Source: Trogon surrucura
Lineage: Eukaryota > Chordata > Aves > Trogoniformes > Trogonidae
Direction of reading: 5' to 3'
DNA length: 64,000 bases
NCBI GenBank assembly: GCA_020746105.1
Contig: CM036633.1
Location: 10,772,501-10,836,500, forward strand
Shown here: positions 28,143-39,085 of the stretch, in pieces
Numbering within the stretch: the first letter of the stretch is position 1
How the letters are laid out: every line of letters begins with the position of its first letter
Made by a program: the position numbers and the translations under genes
Notes under the pieces: generated by a model
What the model saw: the letters and a program-made list of their open reading frames with translations, nothing else
What the model was told of the DNA's origin: nothing
Databases searched by the model: none

Positions 28143-28265
28143 CATAAAAAGGTTTGACTTGGAAGGAACCTTGAAGATCATCTACTTCCAATCCCACCAC
28201 CTCCCACTCGACCGGGTTGCTCAAAGCCCTGTCTGACCTGGCCTTGAACGCTGCCAGGGAAGGTG
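28143..28265 (-). mobile_element. CR1 LINE fragment, diverged
   Basis: Contains CTTGAAGATCATCTA, GGGTTGCTCAAAGCCC and CTGGCCTTGAACGCTGCC, all recognisable from the CR1 3' region. The terminal 8-bp repeats are missing. Minus orientation. Confidence 0.88.
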
Positions 28266-31200
28266 GATCAGCTTGGATCTGAGCGCTGCAGAGAGGACCC
28301 ACTTGTTGGTGCTGGCCACAGGGATCCTCTGTTTACTGGCCTTTACCTTACTAATTACTGGTACGGAGCTGGGAAGTCATCTGTGGGCTTCCCAAAGACA
28401 GACGTGCATCTTCTGGGCCTGGCTGGAGGTAGAGTCTAAAGGGGACAGACAAAAACTTTCAAATGTCAATATTTTTTTTCCTCCTTTGATTTTTTTCCCC
28501 CTCTTTTTTTTCACCCCCATATTATGCTATCAGTCGGGGCCTGCAGAGTTTCAGCTTCAAAACAAACCACTATTATTTAAAGTGCCAATATTGTGCTTGG
28601 CTTCATATGAATCAGAAACATCAACTTTGTCTCTGACCTGGGGAGTGTGTCGGCCTGCCTAGCAGGCACCAAAAGTGTTGAGAAAACTGTTATTTTACTT
28701 CTATTTTGGTGTTGATTTTTTTTTTTAAATTTTTTTTTTTCAACTGAGCATTCACTCTTCAGCAGAGCTGCATCAAACACCAGAGCCCATAGTGAAGCAC
28801 GTAGCCATCCTGCGTGTCTGCGTGGAGCCTTGTCCCCATGTGAGTGTTGGGCACCAGGAGGTGGCTGGTCTGGGGGCAGAGAAGGGCGACTGTCCTGTTG
28901 TCCCCGTGCCTGGGCGATGAGACCGGAGCTGCTGTGCCCAGCTGCGCGCTGGCCGGCCGGTGATGCTGCCTGGTGGGTTTTCTGGTGGTTGTTTTTAGGC
29001 GAGGTTTGCAAAAGGTCACAAAAATTAATCTTCTAACTGGGGACCTTGGCACTGCGGGGAATGAATGTTTTGCATTAACAACCTAACTCGTTAATTCACT
29101 GAAACATTTAAAACCAAACCAGTTATATCCAGCCAAGCTGGAAAAAACTGAAAGTTCATACTCAGCAGTGCAGATTTCGAAACCTCCTTTTGTTAATCTC
29201 TGCGGAAGTAAATTTTCTGAAATTGCTAAGCTCACTTTGACCCGTCTCAGCATTGTTTTCCTCAGCGGAGGCAGAGCTGCTCAGCAAAGGGTTAGTGATG
29301 TGTACCTGGAGCCACCGATGAGGATGGGAAGGCTCCTTGCTGGGGAGGAAGGAGGGTGGGTATGGGGAGCGCTGCAGCAGGGGAGTGCTCCCGGCAGCAC
29401 TGCGCCTTTGGGCTGTCTCTGGCAGCAACGCTGCCCTGTTTTCGTGGACCAGGATCCCGAATTTCACAGTTTCCGTCCTCTTCTATTACTGTTTTCTGAA
29501 TCACTAGGGCTACTTGAAATCTCAGCCTCGCATGTCTCGTGGTGCTCCTTCTCCTTGTCTGTAAGCTGCAGATGGGTCGCTGGCTGTGGCTGTCAGTGGT
29601 CTTCTACACGGAGGAGAGACGGGCAGACCCGGGCAGTGCGGGAGCCTCTCCTGAGCTGCAACCCTTGAGAAACTGATGGGTGGCCACCAAGCGGGCTGTT
29701 CTTGTAGCCACAACCTGGTGACAACAGCATAAAACTGAGTCTACCAGCAGAGCGGATCTTTCCCATGGTGGTATTTTAAACTGTTTTAAGTTGGGAGCTG
29801 TGCAGACAGGCAGTCGCAGCCATACATCAAGTTGGGGAGCCACAACCCAACCAGGGTTCATTAAATAGGAACTATCAATTTCAGTACAATCCCCTTGTCT
29901 TCCTGACGGCCAGGTAACTGTTCCATTCCGCTAATGTCTTTTTGCTCCAGTTCATCATAACACGATACGTAGGAAATAACTTTCTTCGCACGCTGCTCTA
30001 CAAATTGGCCCAAGACATTTGCAGTGGTGGTGTACTGAGCTCTGTGGTAAGGCTGTTTTTTTGATTAATCTCTCTGCCTTTAATTTACCCGATCCATTAA
30101 AACTTACTTTAATGACAGAGAAATCAGTGAATTATCCATTCTATTATACATTAGTGGTGTATTAAAGTATTAGTGCATTCCAGAAGGTGAGCAGTGAATA
30201 AAACATGCTCTGAACATGTGGTTATGCAACTGTTCTGTGGAAATGAAACGGACAAACAGTACATTTGATTAATTTTTCTCCCCAGTAAACTGGCGCTATG
30301 ATTCACTTCCAGCTAAATTTGCAATCTGTGCTCTCAGGTGGCATTAATATTGGAGCCCCAGCAGGAAAACTGTGGCGGCTGGGGCCGCTTTGATTGCGTT
30401 TTTAACAGAAGTTGTTGGAGAGAGCAGGGAGCTCGATGCAAATGTGCTGGTAAATGAAATGCAGAGCTTTTCGGTTCTCTGTAGGTGGGTCAGGCCATTC
30501 ACATTCCCCCAAAGCAAGAGAGACGGCGGCGTGCTCAGGTGAAGGCTCTGTTAAGGTGGCACAATGGGGGTCTTTGTGTGGCTTGGTTGCTCTGTATAGA
30601 ATTTACTCTGTTGACAGATAAGAATCATCTTTTTGATACCCGGTGACTCCATAAACACCAGGTAAGATCTGTCTGGGATTCGAGCTGTCTCAGGAATGGA
30701 GGCTCTGGGACTGAATTTCTGTCAGGAGTTTGCTGGAAATGAAAAAGCTTACGGAGGGCCCAGCACTTTCTCCCTGGCCTTTGTTAGAGCTGCAGAGTAA
30801 AATAAGAATTCCTTTTTACTGTTGCTTCCCTGACACGAAATTCCTTTCAGCCTTTAAAGCTATATTTTGGAGCCTTCAGGCTGGTCTTACTTGTTTTTTT
30901 CCTAATTGACTCGACTTGGAAAGTTCACTGTACCCTGCCTAGATTGTGTAATATTTAACTTAGCATCAAAAATGAGGATCTTGGAATTGGTGTCAAATGG
31001 ATGCTGTTCCCCTCTGAATAGCAAAGCCCATTCATAGCCATCCAAGTATTCCACTTGCTAATGCTAATGAATAACTTTCTGGACCTCTGCAAAGAGTAAC
31101 CACGAAAAGGTGGGATGGGAATGGCATAAAGCAGGTATTGAGAACACATAATTCGCACTGTCGAAATCCAGATACGGCTTTTATACCTTTTTTTTATTCA

Positions 31201-32228
31201 TAGGGTTCTTTTAAAGTTATAATTTCTAGCTTTTCACAAAGCTTTAGCATAGCAGCCTTTTCTGATGCCAAGTTCAGTGATGACTAACACTATTTACAGG
31301 ACTGTTTTGTAATCTCAGATCAACCCACATTAATGGGAAGTTACGTTTTCCCGTCAGTCTTTCAAACGGTGCCGGAGAGTTGCTGAGGCCAGAGTCGGCC
31401 ATCCAGGCTCTCCTGTTTGGAAAAAACGATGTCAGCTTTCCGAATGATGTTTTCAAAAATTTCTGCTGCAGTTAGGGAGGTCAAATTGTGCTTCTTCCAT
31501 TTGATTTTTTTTGCGTTAGGACCTTACATTCCTCTGTTCTAAAAGCTACTGACAAAAATAAGCAGAGGAGGTATTGCATAAGCACCACGAAGTCATTTGC
31601 CTGATCTGCATTTCTCGGTGCATGAGATCAGCTCAGAATATCTGATATGAGAAAGCTACTGGTGCACAACTGCTGTAACTGATAGGAGTTACCTCTGTGA
31701 GTCATCTGGTAGGATGGTAGGTTGGTCTTTTTTTTTTTTAAAGTTCAAGTTTTTATGGGCGTTTTTATAAAGCTCCGTTGCTGTTACTGTAAAACCCAAG
31801 AAAATCTGGCTCGAAGCCTTTGTAATATGAATCAGTGCATCCATATGCTTCCAAGTGACCTCGCCATCTGGAAAAATGCCATTTTAACCTGGTGTTTAAA
31901 GGGAAAAAAGAGCAGAGCTGCTGTAAAAAAGGTTGACAAAGGGGTTAAAGCAGAGCTGTTGCTCTCTCAGATGTGCTGCCTTCCTGGACATTGGGACTGT
32001 CACCAGGCGAGTGACTCCTGGTGCCAACTCCAGCAGCCAGCGGTGCTGCCCTCGGGTTGTGATCTCAGGCACGGAGCGTCCGCTCTGCAGATGGTGAAGC
32101 TACATCAGGCCAGAAATGAGATTGTGGATGACGCCCTGGCCAGCTCTGGTCTTCCAGGGGCTGGAGGAGATTAGGAACTGCTTTCAGAAAAAGAAAAAAA
32201 TAAGATTAAAATGCCCTTTTTTGTGTGT

Positions 32229-32268
<40 letters not shown>

Positions 32269-33135
32269 TCTCTGGTCACACCAAGCCCAGAAAGATGAGC
32301 TTGTGTTCCAGAGAAATTGCATTTTCTTAGGAAATACCCCAGTGCAGTGAGTTGTGTGAATGCCAGAAGCTGGTGGGAGAGAAAGGCTGGGAGCCAGGAA
32401 CATTGTGTGATGCTGACCCTTGAGTTTTGGGGCCTTATCTTCTCTCGCAGCTCCAGCTGAAGACTCAATGGATGCTGTTAAAACAGCAACAAAGTGTGGC
32501 AGGGAGTGGGCAGGGAATCTCACAAATGCTGTTGCAGGCTCGGTGAGCGAGGAGGGCTAAAATACATGGCCCTGGCTGCAGCATCCTCGCTCCCTGCAGC
32601 AGAGCTCCGGGCGTCTCGTCTCTGCGGGCTGAGGCCCTTGGCACGGGCACGGTGCTTTGAGCTGGTGAGAGACTTCCCGACAGGATGGTTGGAAAATGCA
32701 GATTTTGAAAGAAATCGAAACGTTCTGTGGGGAACGTGTTGATTTCTTCATCAGGTTTTTTCTGATGGAAAGCAGGCGGCTTTCCCAGGGTGACCCTGTG
32801 CTGCTGAGCTGCGAGCCCGGGGCACTTCTCCTCACCTCCGAAACACTGATGATGGGTCTTGGCAGGGCAGGGAGGGTGAGGGGAAATATAGGCGTTTTTC
32901 CTCCTCAGAAGAGATTTTGATGTGGGCTATAAGAGAGGCGTGTTTGTGTGTTTGTTTTCAAACAGGTAATTCACAGGTCCTGTGTGTGAAAATACAATAA
33001 ATCTGAGGTCAAGTTAATTTTTTCCAGTGAAAGAGACTGAAAACGATTTATTGAGTGAAACAGTTAAATACCAGGCCAGTTATGCTTTGTCTAATGCCAA
33101 GGGAACTAACCCCTCCTCCTTCTCCTTGTCCTCAG
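28266..33135. other. Probable last 5'UTR intron of ZHX3
   Basis: It ends at the acceptor before the ZHX3 coding exon. It contains the GT microsatellite and an AT-rich stretch at about 30030-30300 that resembles conserved non-coding sequence. No coding exon recognised. Confidence 0.55.
32221..32262. repeat. GT dinucleotide microsatellite
   Basis: About 20 GT units with one GA interruption near the left end, 1 kb before the ZHX3 coding exon. Probably length-polymorphic. Confidence 0.97.
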
Positions 33136-33295
33136 GTTCAGTGGCAAATATGAACGTTTGTCAACATTTGACAACAACTCCTTGGGACATCATGAATTTG
33201 CTGGAATCTAGACCACAGAGCACTTGCATTAGCGCTTTTTAAATCTGAATTTAATTTAACTGAAAGAAAAATTATCTTCTGGATCAGCTGTAGAG
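33136..33295 (+). other. ZHX3: ZHX3 5'UTR part of the coding exon
   Basis: A strong acceptor (CTCCTTCTCCTTGTCCTCAG ending at 33135) lies 160 bases before the start codon, so the coding exon probably begins at 33136 with untranslated sequence. ZHX-family genes carry almost all of their coding sequence in one large exon preceded by non-coding 5' exons. The start context (GAGATGG) has a G at +4. The exact exon start is inferred from the splice consensus only. Confidence 0.6.
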
Positions 33296-36062
33296 ATGGC
33301 TAGCAAAAGAAAATCCACAACTCCCTGCATGATATCAGTAAAAACACTGGTGCTTCAGGAGACTGAATCGGACGCTGTGGAAGACGATCGTGAAGGAAAG
33401 CAACAAGATGCTCCTGCGGAACGGCCAGCAGCTAGCGATGCTGGTGCTGGCAACAGTAGTAACGGAGCTTTGTCTAACGGGCACCGTGGTATTGCTGATA
33501 GTGACACTTACATCTGCAAGTCTTGCGACTTTGGATCTCAAGACGTTCATCACTTCTTTGGGCACTTGGACTCTGAGCACTTAGACTTTAGCAAAGACCC
33601 TGCGTTTGCGTGTGTTGCGTGCAACTTTCTGGCAAATAGCCATGAAGGGCTCTCGCACCACAATGCAGAGACACACGCCCGTGAAACGAGCTTCGTCTGG
33701 AGGGTGGCTAAGCAGGACAATCGTACAACTGTGGAGCAAAGTCTCTGCGAGGCCACCAGCAGCCATGACCTTCCGGGAGAGGTCCCTGAAGAAGGGGTGG
33801 ACAGCCAGTCTGAAATTATCATTACCAAAACCCCTATCATGAAGATAATGAAAGGTAAACCGGAGGCCAAAAAAATCCACACGCTGAAGGAGAATGCGTC
33901 GAGTCAGCTGGGCAGCGAGTCGGAGGTGAAAGACGGAGAGCATTCATTTCCAAATGGGTCCGTGCCGGTCAGCCAGCCCACTGCAACTTCGACAAAATCA
34001 TCTCATATAGTGAATGGCTCGATCTTAGGAAACGTGCTGTTCTGCAGGCGGTGTTGCACAACTTCGTGTCACTGCAGCAGCAGCCCCCGCTGCATCAGCA
34101 GCTCCCTACGTCCAAGTCCCTTCCCAAGGTGATGATCCCTCTGAGCAGCATTCCGACGTACAACGCTGCCATGGACTCCAACAGCTTCCTCAAAAACTCT
34201 TTCCACAAGTTCCCCTACCCCACCAAAGCTGAGCTCTGCTTACTTGACTGTGGTGACGAAGTACCCCGAAGACACTGAAGATCTGTTCACTGCCCAGAGT
34301 TGAAGCAGGGCATCAGCTGGTCACCGGAGGAGATCGAAGATGCCAGGAAGAAGATGTTCAACTCTGTTATTCAGTCCGTGCCACAACCCACCATTAGCGG
34401 TTTTGAACTCGCCGCTGGTTGCGAATCCCGGGAGCGTCCCCCATCTTATTCAGGCGACTTTACCGGGGCCACGTGGTGGGGCAGCCGGAGGGGACAGGGG
34501 GGCTGCTGGTCACACAACCCATCATGGCAAATGGGTTGAAAGCCACCAGCTCCTCCTTCACCTTGGCAGTGACTTCTGTTCCCAAGCCGCAGCCGGCAGG
34601 GCAGCACAGCACGGTGACCTCCAGCAACACCTCGGGGGTGAAGGTGGTCAACAGCGGCCAGTCCTGCTCACTCGCCTGCCCGGCCATCTCCTCGCAACCT
34701 TCCTGGACCCCAACATGTACAAAAACAAGAAGTCCCATGAGCAGCTCTCGGCCTTGAAAGGCAGCTTCTGCAGAAACCAGTTCCCTGGCCAGGCCGAAGT
34801 CGAGCGGCTGACAAAAATCACGGGCCTGTCCACCAAGGAGATTCGAAAATGGTTCAGCGATAGGAGGTACCACTACAGGAACGTGCGAGGTGGCCGGACC
34901 GTCTTCCCTGGGGACAGCGCTCTCGATTCCCTGCCCGAAATGTCCTTCGAGGTCTCTCCCCGAGGAGCGGAGCTGGGCCCCGCAGCGGGGGCGGCTGTGC
35001 CGGCCCCTCACCACCCGCCACGGCGACAGTCGTGGCACCAGGCGCCCGACTTCACGCCCACCAAGTACAAAGAGCGGGCACCCGAGCAGCTGAAGGCCCT
35101 CGAGAGCAGTTTTGCCCAAAATCCACTCCCCGCGGAGGAAGAGGTGAACCGCCTGAGGGGGGAGACGAAGATGACGCGCAGGGAGATCGACAGCTGGTTC
35201 TCAGAGAGGAGGAAGAAGAAGGTGGCGGAGGAGAGTAAGAAAGTGGAGGAGGCGGCTCGGCAGGAGGAGGAGGAGGCAGAAAATGGCGGCAGGGAAGGGG
35301 AGGACTCCTCAGATGAGCTGAGGGCTGCGAGCGAAAACGGCTCAGTCGACGCCTCCGGCAGCAACCCAAACTCGGCGGAGCGGAAAGTGAGCCCCATCAA
35401 AATCAACTTGAAAAATCTGCGAGTGACTGAGTCCAATGGCAAAAGCGAGTTACCAGGGGCCAGCGCAAGCGAGAAAGGGACAGCAGCTCTAGCCGGCCGC
35501 CCACCCCTCCGAAAACCAAACTGAACTTCAAAAAAACCGCCCAGCAGCGGCACCTGCTGAAGCAAATGTTCGTGCAGACCCAGCGTCCCACGAACCAGGA
35601 GTACGACGCCATTGTTTCCCAACGGGCCTGCCGCTGGCCGAGGTCAATTCGCTGGTTCGGGGACAGCCGGTACGGCTACAAGAACGGGCAGCTGAAGTGG
35701 TATGAGAACTACAGGCGGGGGGGTTTTCCCCCCGGGGCTGGTGGAGGTCAGCCCCGCTGGGCGGGAGGTGCTGGAGGACTACTACGAGAAGCACAAGGGG
35801 CTGCGGGAGGAGGACGTGCCCGGCCTCTGCGAGCGCTCCCAGCTCAGCACCCAGCAGCTCAAGCTGTGGTTTGCCCTGAAGGCGGACGAGGAGAGCAGGG
35901 GTCCCGGCCCCGAGGAGGCCGGCGAGACGGCGGGAAGCCGCAGAGGGCCTTGCGAAGCCGGCTCGGAGGTGTCGGAGAGTGGCGAGTCGTGGGAGCCGGG
36001 AGGCCGTGAAGGCAGCGCCGGGACCCCCGATGCCCCCGGCCCGCCGCCAGCTGCACGGCTCG
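33296..36062 (+). CDS. ZHX3: ZHX3 main coding exon (zinc fingers and homeoboxes 3), frame interrupted
   Basis: ZHX3 is a nuclear transcriptional repressor that dimerises with ZHX1 and NF-YA (family knowledge). The start is the ATG at 33296; its product opens MASKRKSTTP, as in mammalian ZHX3. Visible in order: two C2H2 fingers (C74/C77/H90/H95 and C106/C109/H122/H127, about 33509-33676), the EIIITKTPIMKIMKGK block, homeodomain 1 (about 34120-34320), homeodomain 2 (about 34735-34890, KWFSDRRYHYRN), homeodomain 3 (about 35064-35225, SWFSERRKKK), an acidic stretch, the block KVSPIKINLKNLRV, homeodomain 4 (about 35535-35715, RWFGDSRYGYKN) and homeodomain 5 (about 35765-35885). Homology moves between frames at about 34037, 34240, 34272-34300, 34399, 34466, 34662-34698, 35480, 35622-35646 and 35735, so no single ORF spans the exon. 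The net change is a multiple of three and the last frame equals the first. The exon ends at a G|GTAAGG donor. Identity is very sure; whether the breaks are real is not. Confidence 0.95.
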
Positions 36063-37422
36063 GTAAGGCCCTGCGGGGGGCGTTGGGGCGCTGAGCGTTT
36101 CCTGAAGCTTCAGGGAAGGGTTTAATGCCTGGTCTTGGGTTTAACTGAGGAAGCAGTGAGGAAACACCTTGGGAAAGAGGAGAGCTGAGGAAAGAGGATG
36201 AGGGAGGTCTGGTGAGATGCTGTGAGTGCCCTGCCTGCCTCCGTCACTGGATGCTGGCTCTGCTCTGAAGCCAAATCCTGGCTTCATTCTAGGCCTAAGT
36301 AAAGCCAGCGAGAGGATCTGGTCCCTTTGCCTGCCTGAGGGAAGGTGGCTCTTGGGGTGTTTCATGAAGGGCACGGCTGTTTGTGAAGGAAGGGGCCTGG
36401 TGGCTGTGTCCCCTGTGCTCGGGCAGCAGGCGTAACCCCTGCCTGCGCAGGCGAGAGCTTCCTCCCTTCCCTCGCCCTCTGCCAGCTCTCCGAACACGAG
36501 CATCCTTCTCTGGTGTGGGGCAAGGCTCAGCTGGTGAAGATGGAGGCTGTAAGGAGAGGACGTGGAGACTTGTTTACAGCTACTGGCCCTACCCCTCCTC
36601 CAGGACTCGCGTTTTAAAGGCGGGTGTATGTGTAGGAGAGGCGAGATGGTTTCCAAGCCCTCCGTGGGCTCCTCAGAGGCGCAGCTGGGGGCCGTTTCCT
36701 CCCTGGCGAGGTTCCCACCAGATGAGGATGGCCGAGCACTCGCCCTGTCCCTCTGTCCCTCGCCTGCTCCTCACAGGCAGCCCCTTGCCAGCATGCTGGG
36801 ATCTTCTCCAGCCCCACTGCCTTGCTTCAGAGCCTCCCACACACTTATGCCATGACTGCAGGCCTTAAAAAAAAAAAATCCACTAAAATTCATTGCTTCC
36901 CTCCGCTGTCTAATGCAGAGGAGATGGAGTGTGGATTTGAATGGGGCCCTGACCTTCTTGCAGCTCAGAGGTCTGGACACGCGCTGCCTCGTGTATTTTG
37001 CTGGGGAGGCGTTGCAGTGGGAGCCGTTTGTGCAGGGGTGGTGGGTCAGCTTTTGTGGGAGATGGCTGTGCCCCCACTAGCACCTTCTGAGCATGGCTTT
37101 ATGCCACCCAGAGCAAGGTGTTCTTGTCACCCCTCATGGTACAGGGGTAGGAGGTGCTTGGTGAGGATGCACAGCTTTGGACCACTGCGAGCTGCCTTAG
37201 CCCTGGCACTGGCCGAAGTCCAGCTGTGCTCCTACAAGTGTTTTAGATTTCAGGCCACTCCGAATAGGGCTGACCTTTTTCCACAGCTGACTCCATCAAA
37301 GCTCCAAATTTTGCCCATCTCGAGACACTCCTGCACCCTGTTCCTCCTCACCTGGCACCCCACCTGGGTTACTGGCCCCTGTGGTGAGCTGGAGCATCTC
37401 TGACACCTCTCTTCTTTTTCAG
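36063..37422 (+). other. ZHX3: ZHX3 last intron
   Basis: A GT-AG intron between the main coding exon and the LETD exon. It has a GTAAGG donor and a CTTCTTTTTCAG acceptor. It holds short A and T runs and no further gene-like signal. Confidence 0.85.
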
Positions 37423-37433
37423 AAACAGACTGA
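37423..37433 (+). CDS. ZHX3: ZHX3 terminal coding exon (last 3 codons and stop)
   Basis: The acceptor CTTCTTTTTCAG ends at 37422. Joined to the donor at 36062/36063 the junction reads CGG CTC G|AA ACA GAC TGA, giving R-L-E-T-D-stop. Human ZHX3 also ends in LETD. The phase, the good pyrimidine tract and the conserved C-terminus make this call firm despite only 11 coding bases. Without this splice the upstream ORF would read into the intron and stop at 36094. Confidence 0.9.
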
Positions 37434-37475
37434 ACTCAAATCACCAGCCCCGGAGGATCTGCTCCTACCTTTGAG

Positions 37476-37481
37476 AATAAA
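37476..37481 (+). terminator. ZHX3: AATAAA, proximal polyadenylation signal candidate of ZHX3
   Basis: A canonical hexamer 42 bases after the ZHX3 stop. If used, the 3'UTR would be unusually short for this gene, so it is probably minor or unused. Confidence 0.25.
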
Positions 37482-38591
37482 TTTTTGATCTTCAAGAAAC
37501 CCACGGGCCAGCCTGATCCAAACCTCAGGAGCAGGACGTGGTGATAAAGCACTGCCATAAATGAGACCTTTGAGCACAGCACATGAGAGAGCGCACGTGC
37601 AAAAAAACTGAGCACTTAGCGCAGAGCTCTTGGTGCCCCGGCTGAGGAGATGGCTGAGAGCTGGCGGAGGCGGGGGCTCAGCTCGCACCCAGGAAATAGG
37701 ATGCTCTTGTTTGCTTTCCAGTGGACAGACTTTCAGATTTCATATTCATATACCGATGCCTACAGCTGCCTATACAAGCATAACAAATCTCAGACATTGT
37801 GTAAACAAGGTCATTGCTTAGATATGGACTATCATGGCACAGTACTTTTTTCTCTCTTTTTTTTTTTTTTCTTCTGTCTGTTAAGGTGTTTGTTCTCTAA
37901 AGGCTGGCATGGCTGCATACATCCTCTCTGCCCCTTCTGATCCTTAAGCCCTGGCAATGAAGGGCTTTGTGGGTGGGGGCGGATGTATGTGTGTGTAGGA
38001 ACGGAAAGGTATCTGAGAAGAAAACTGCCAGTCTTGTATTAAAGTCCTGTGGGAGTTGAGTGAAATCATTCAGCCCTGCAGATGAGGTTAAATGGAGCAT
38101 TGCAGACTCCCCAATAAGTAGCAGGTTCCCAGACCCAGACAACCCGGGAGATGGAGTTTGGTGTCATTTGGCCCTTGCTGGCTCGACTATTTTCCCCCGT
38201 GCTCCTGGAGACTGACTGTAGCAGGCTATTAAATCTCCAAGTCTCCCTTTAATCACCGAGAGCTAGCACATAATAATTTTTCCATCCTGACCTGGAATCT
38301 TTTTCATTGTTCGAAGAGAACAAGCTGTTCTGCAGAGAACAAACGCAGAGAATGTGCAGCGTTGCTGTGAGTGGTTCAAGTCGTTGTCTCCAAGGGATCG
38401 GCAAGGCAGCAGCTCTTCTGCAGTCAGAAAGTTTCCCTCTTGTAGCCCTACATGACAGATCCTCCTTCAGCAGCACTGGTAACTTCAAGTGTTTGCTCCA
38501 GTCTTTTTTTTAATTTGGTTTTGTTTTTCCTTTTTTTTTTTTCTTTTTGTTTTTTTCCAGGCCATCTGCTGTAGTTCTGGTGAAACAGCAA

Positions 38592-38597
38592 AATAAA
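38592..38597 (+). terminator. ZHX3: AATAAA, internal polyadenylation signal candidate of ZHX3
   Basis: A canonical hexamer just after a T-rich tract in the ZHX3 3' region. Use is unknown. Confidence 0.25.
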
Positions 38598-38716
38598 TTT
38601 CCCAGTTGACCTTCTTGCTTCCCGGTACCTTTACATTTTTGATGTGCCCGTGTTGTCTTGAGTGGTTGCTGGGTGATGCAACTACTTGAAGATTTTTTTA
38701 ATGTTCTTTTCTAATA

Positions 38717-39085
38717 GAAAACAAGGTCTAGAAGGGAAACTCTTGAGCTAACTAGTCCAGCCAAATGCTGTGTCAGACCGTTCTGTCACAAACTAATCAA
38801 ATCCCAGCTCAAAATTGGTTCCATGTCTTGCCTTCACTTTTGCTCTTGGAAGGCTATTCCAGAAATTCACTGCCTTTGAATGGTTAGAAACTTTATTTAA
38901 ATTTCTAGTTTGAATTAATTCGTGGCTGGTTCATTCCTGGTTTGTTTTGGAGCCAACATTGTCCTTTAACTTAAATAGTTTTTGGTGTTTATCCGCTGAT
39001 GTATTTATGGAGAGTAGTCATAGCTCCTTATTTTTGCCAGGCTAACTCAGCCAAGCTTTTTCAGTAGAAGGTTTTTATTTAGTGA
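38717..39085 (-). mobile_element. Ancient amniote CR1 remnant in the ZHX3 3' region
   Basis: Long diverged match to the old CR1 type shared by birds, turtles and crocodilians. Recognisable blocks are AACTAGTCCAGCC, GCCAACATTGTCCTTTAACT, TTAAATAG, CTGATGTATTTATGGAGAG and GCTAACTCAGCCAAGCTTTT. Minus orientation. It lies inside the probable ZHX3 3'UTR, so it would be transcribed antisense to the element. Confidence 0.85.

Noticed and set aside
1-33135. Exons of the next neighbours (LPIN3, EMILIN3, CHD6)
   Set aside because: No matching protein segments were seen in any frame; these genes must lie further left if synteny holds.
34460-35119. 219-codon ORF on the - strand
   Set aside because: It is the antisense shadow of the ZHX3 homeodomain 2-3 region, in GC-rich coding sequence, with no family of its own.
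35008-35622. 204-codon ORF on the - strand
   Set aside because: Antisense of the ZHX3 homeodomain 3 and acidic region; its serine/leucine-rich product mirrors the Glu/Lys-rich ZHX3 codons.
33296-36062. ZHX3 as an old processed pseudogene
   Set aside because: The locus keeps flanking introns, a working final splice and conserved synteny with PLCG1, and the indels are patchy and at homopolymers.
36063-36094. Read-through end of the ZHX3 ORF (GKALRGALGR) as the C-terminus
   Set aside because: A consensus donor at 36063 joined to 37423 gives the conserved LETD end instead.
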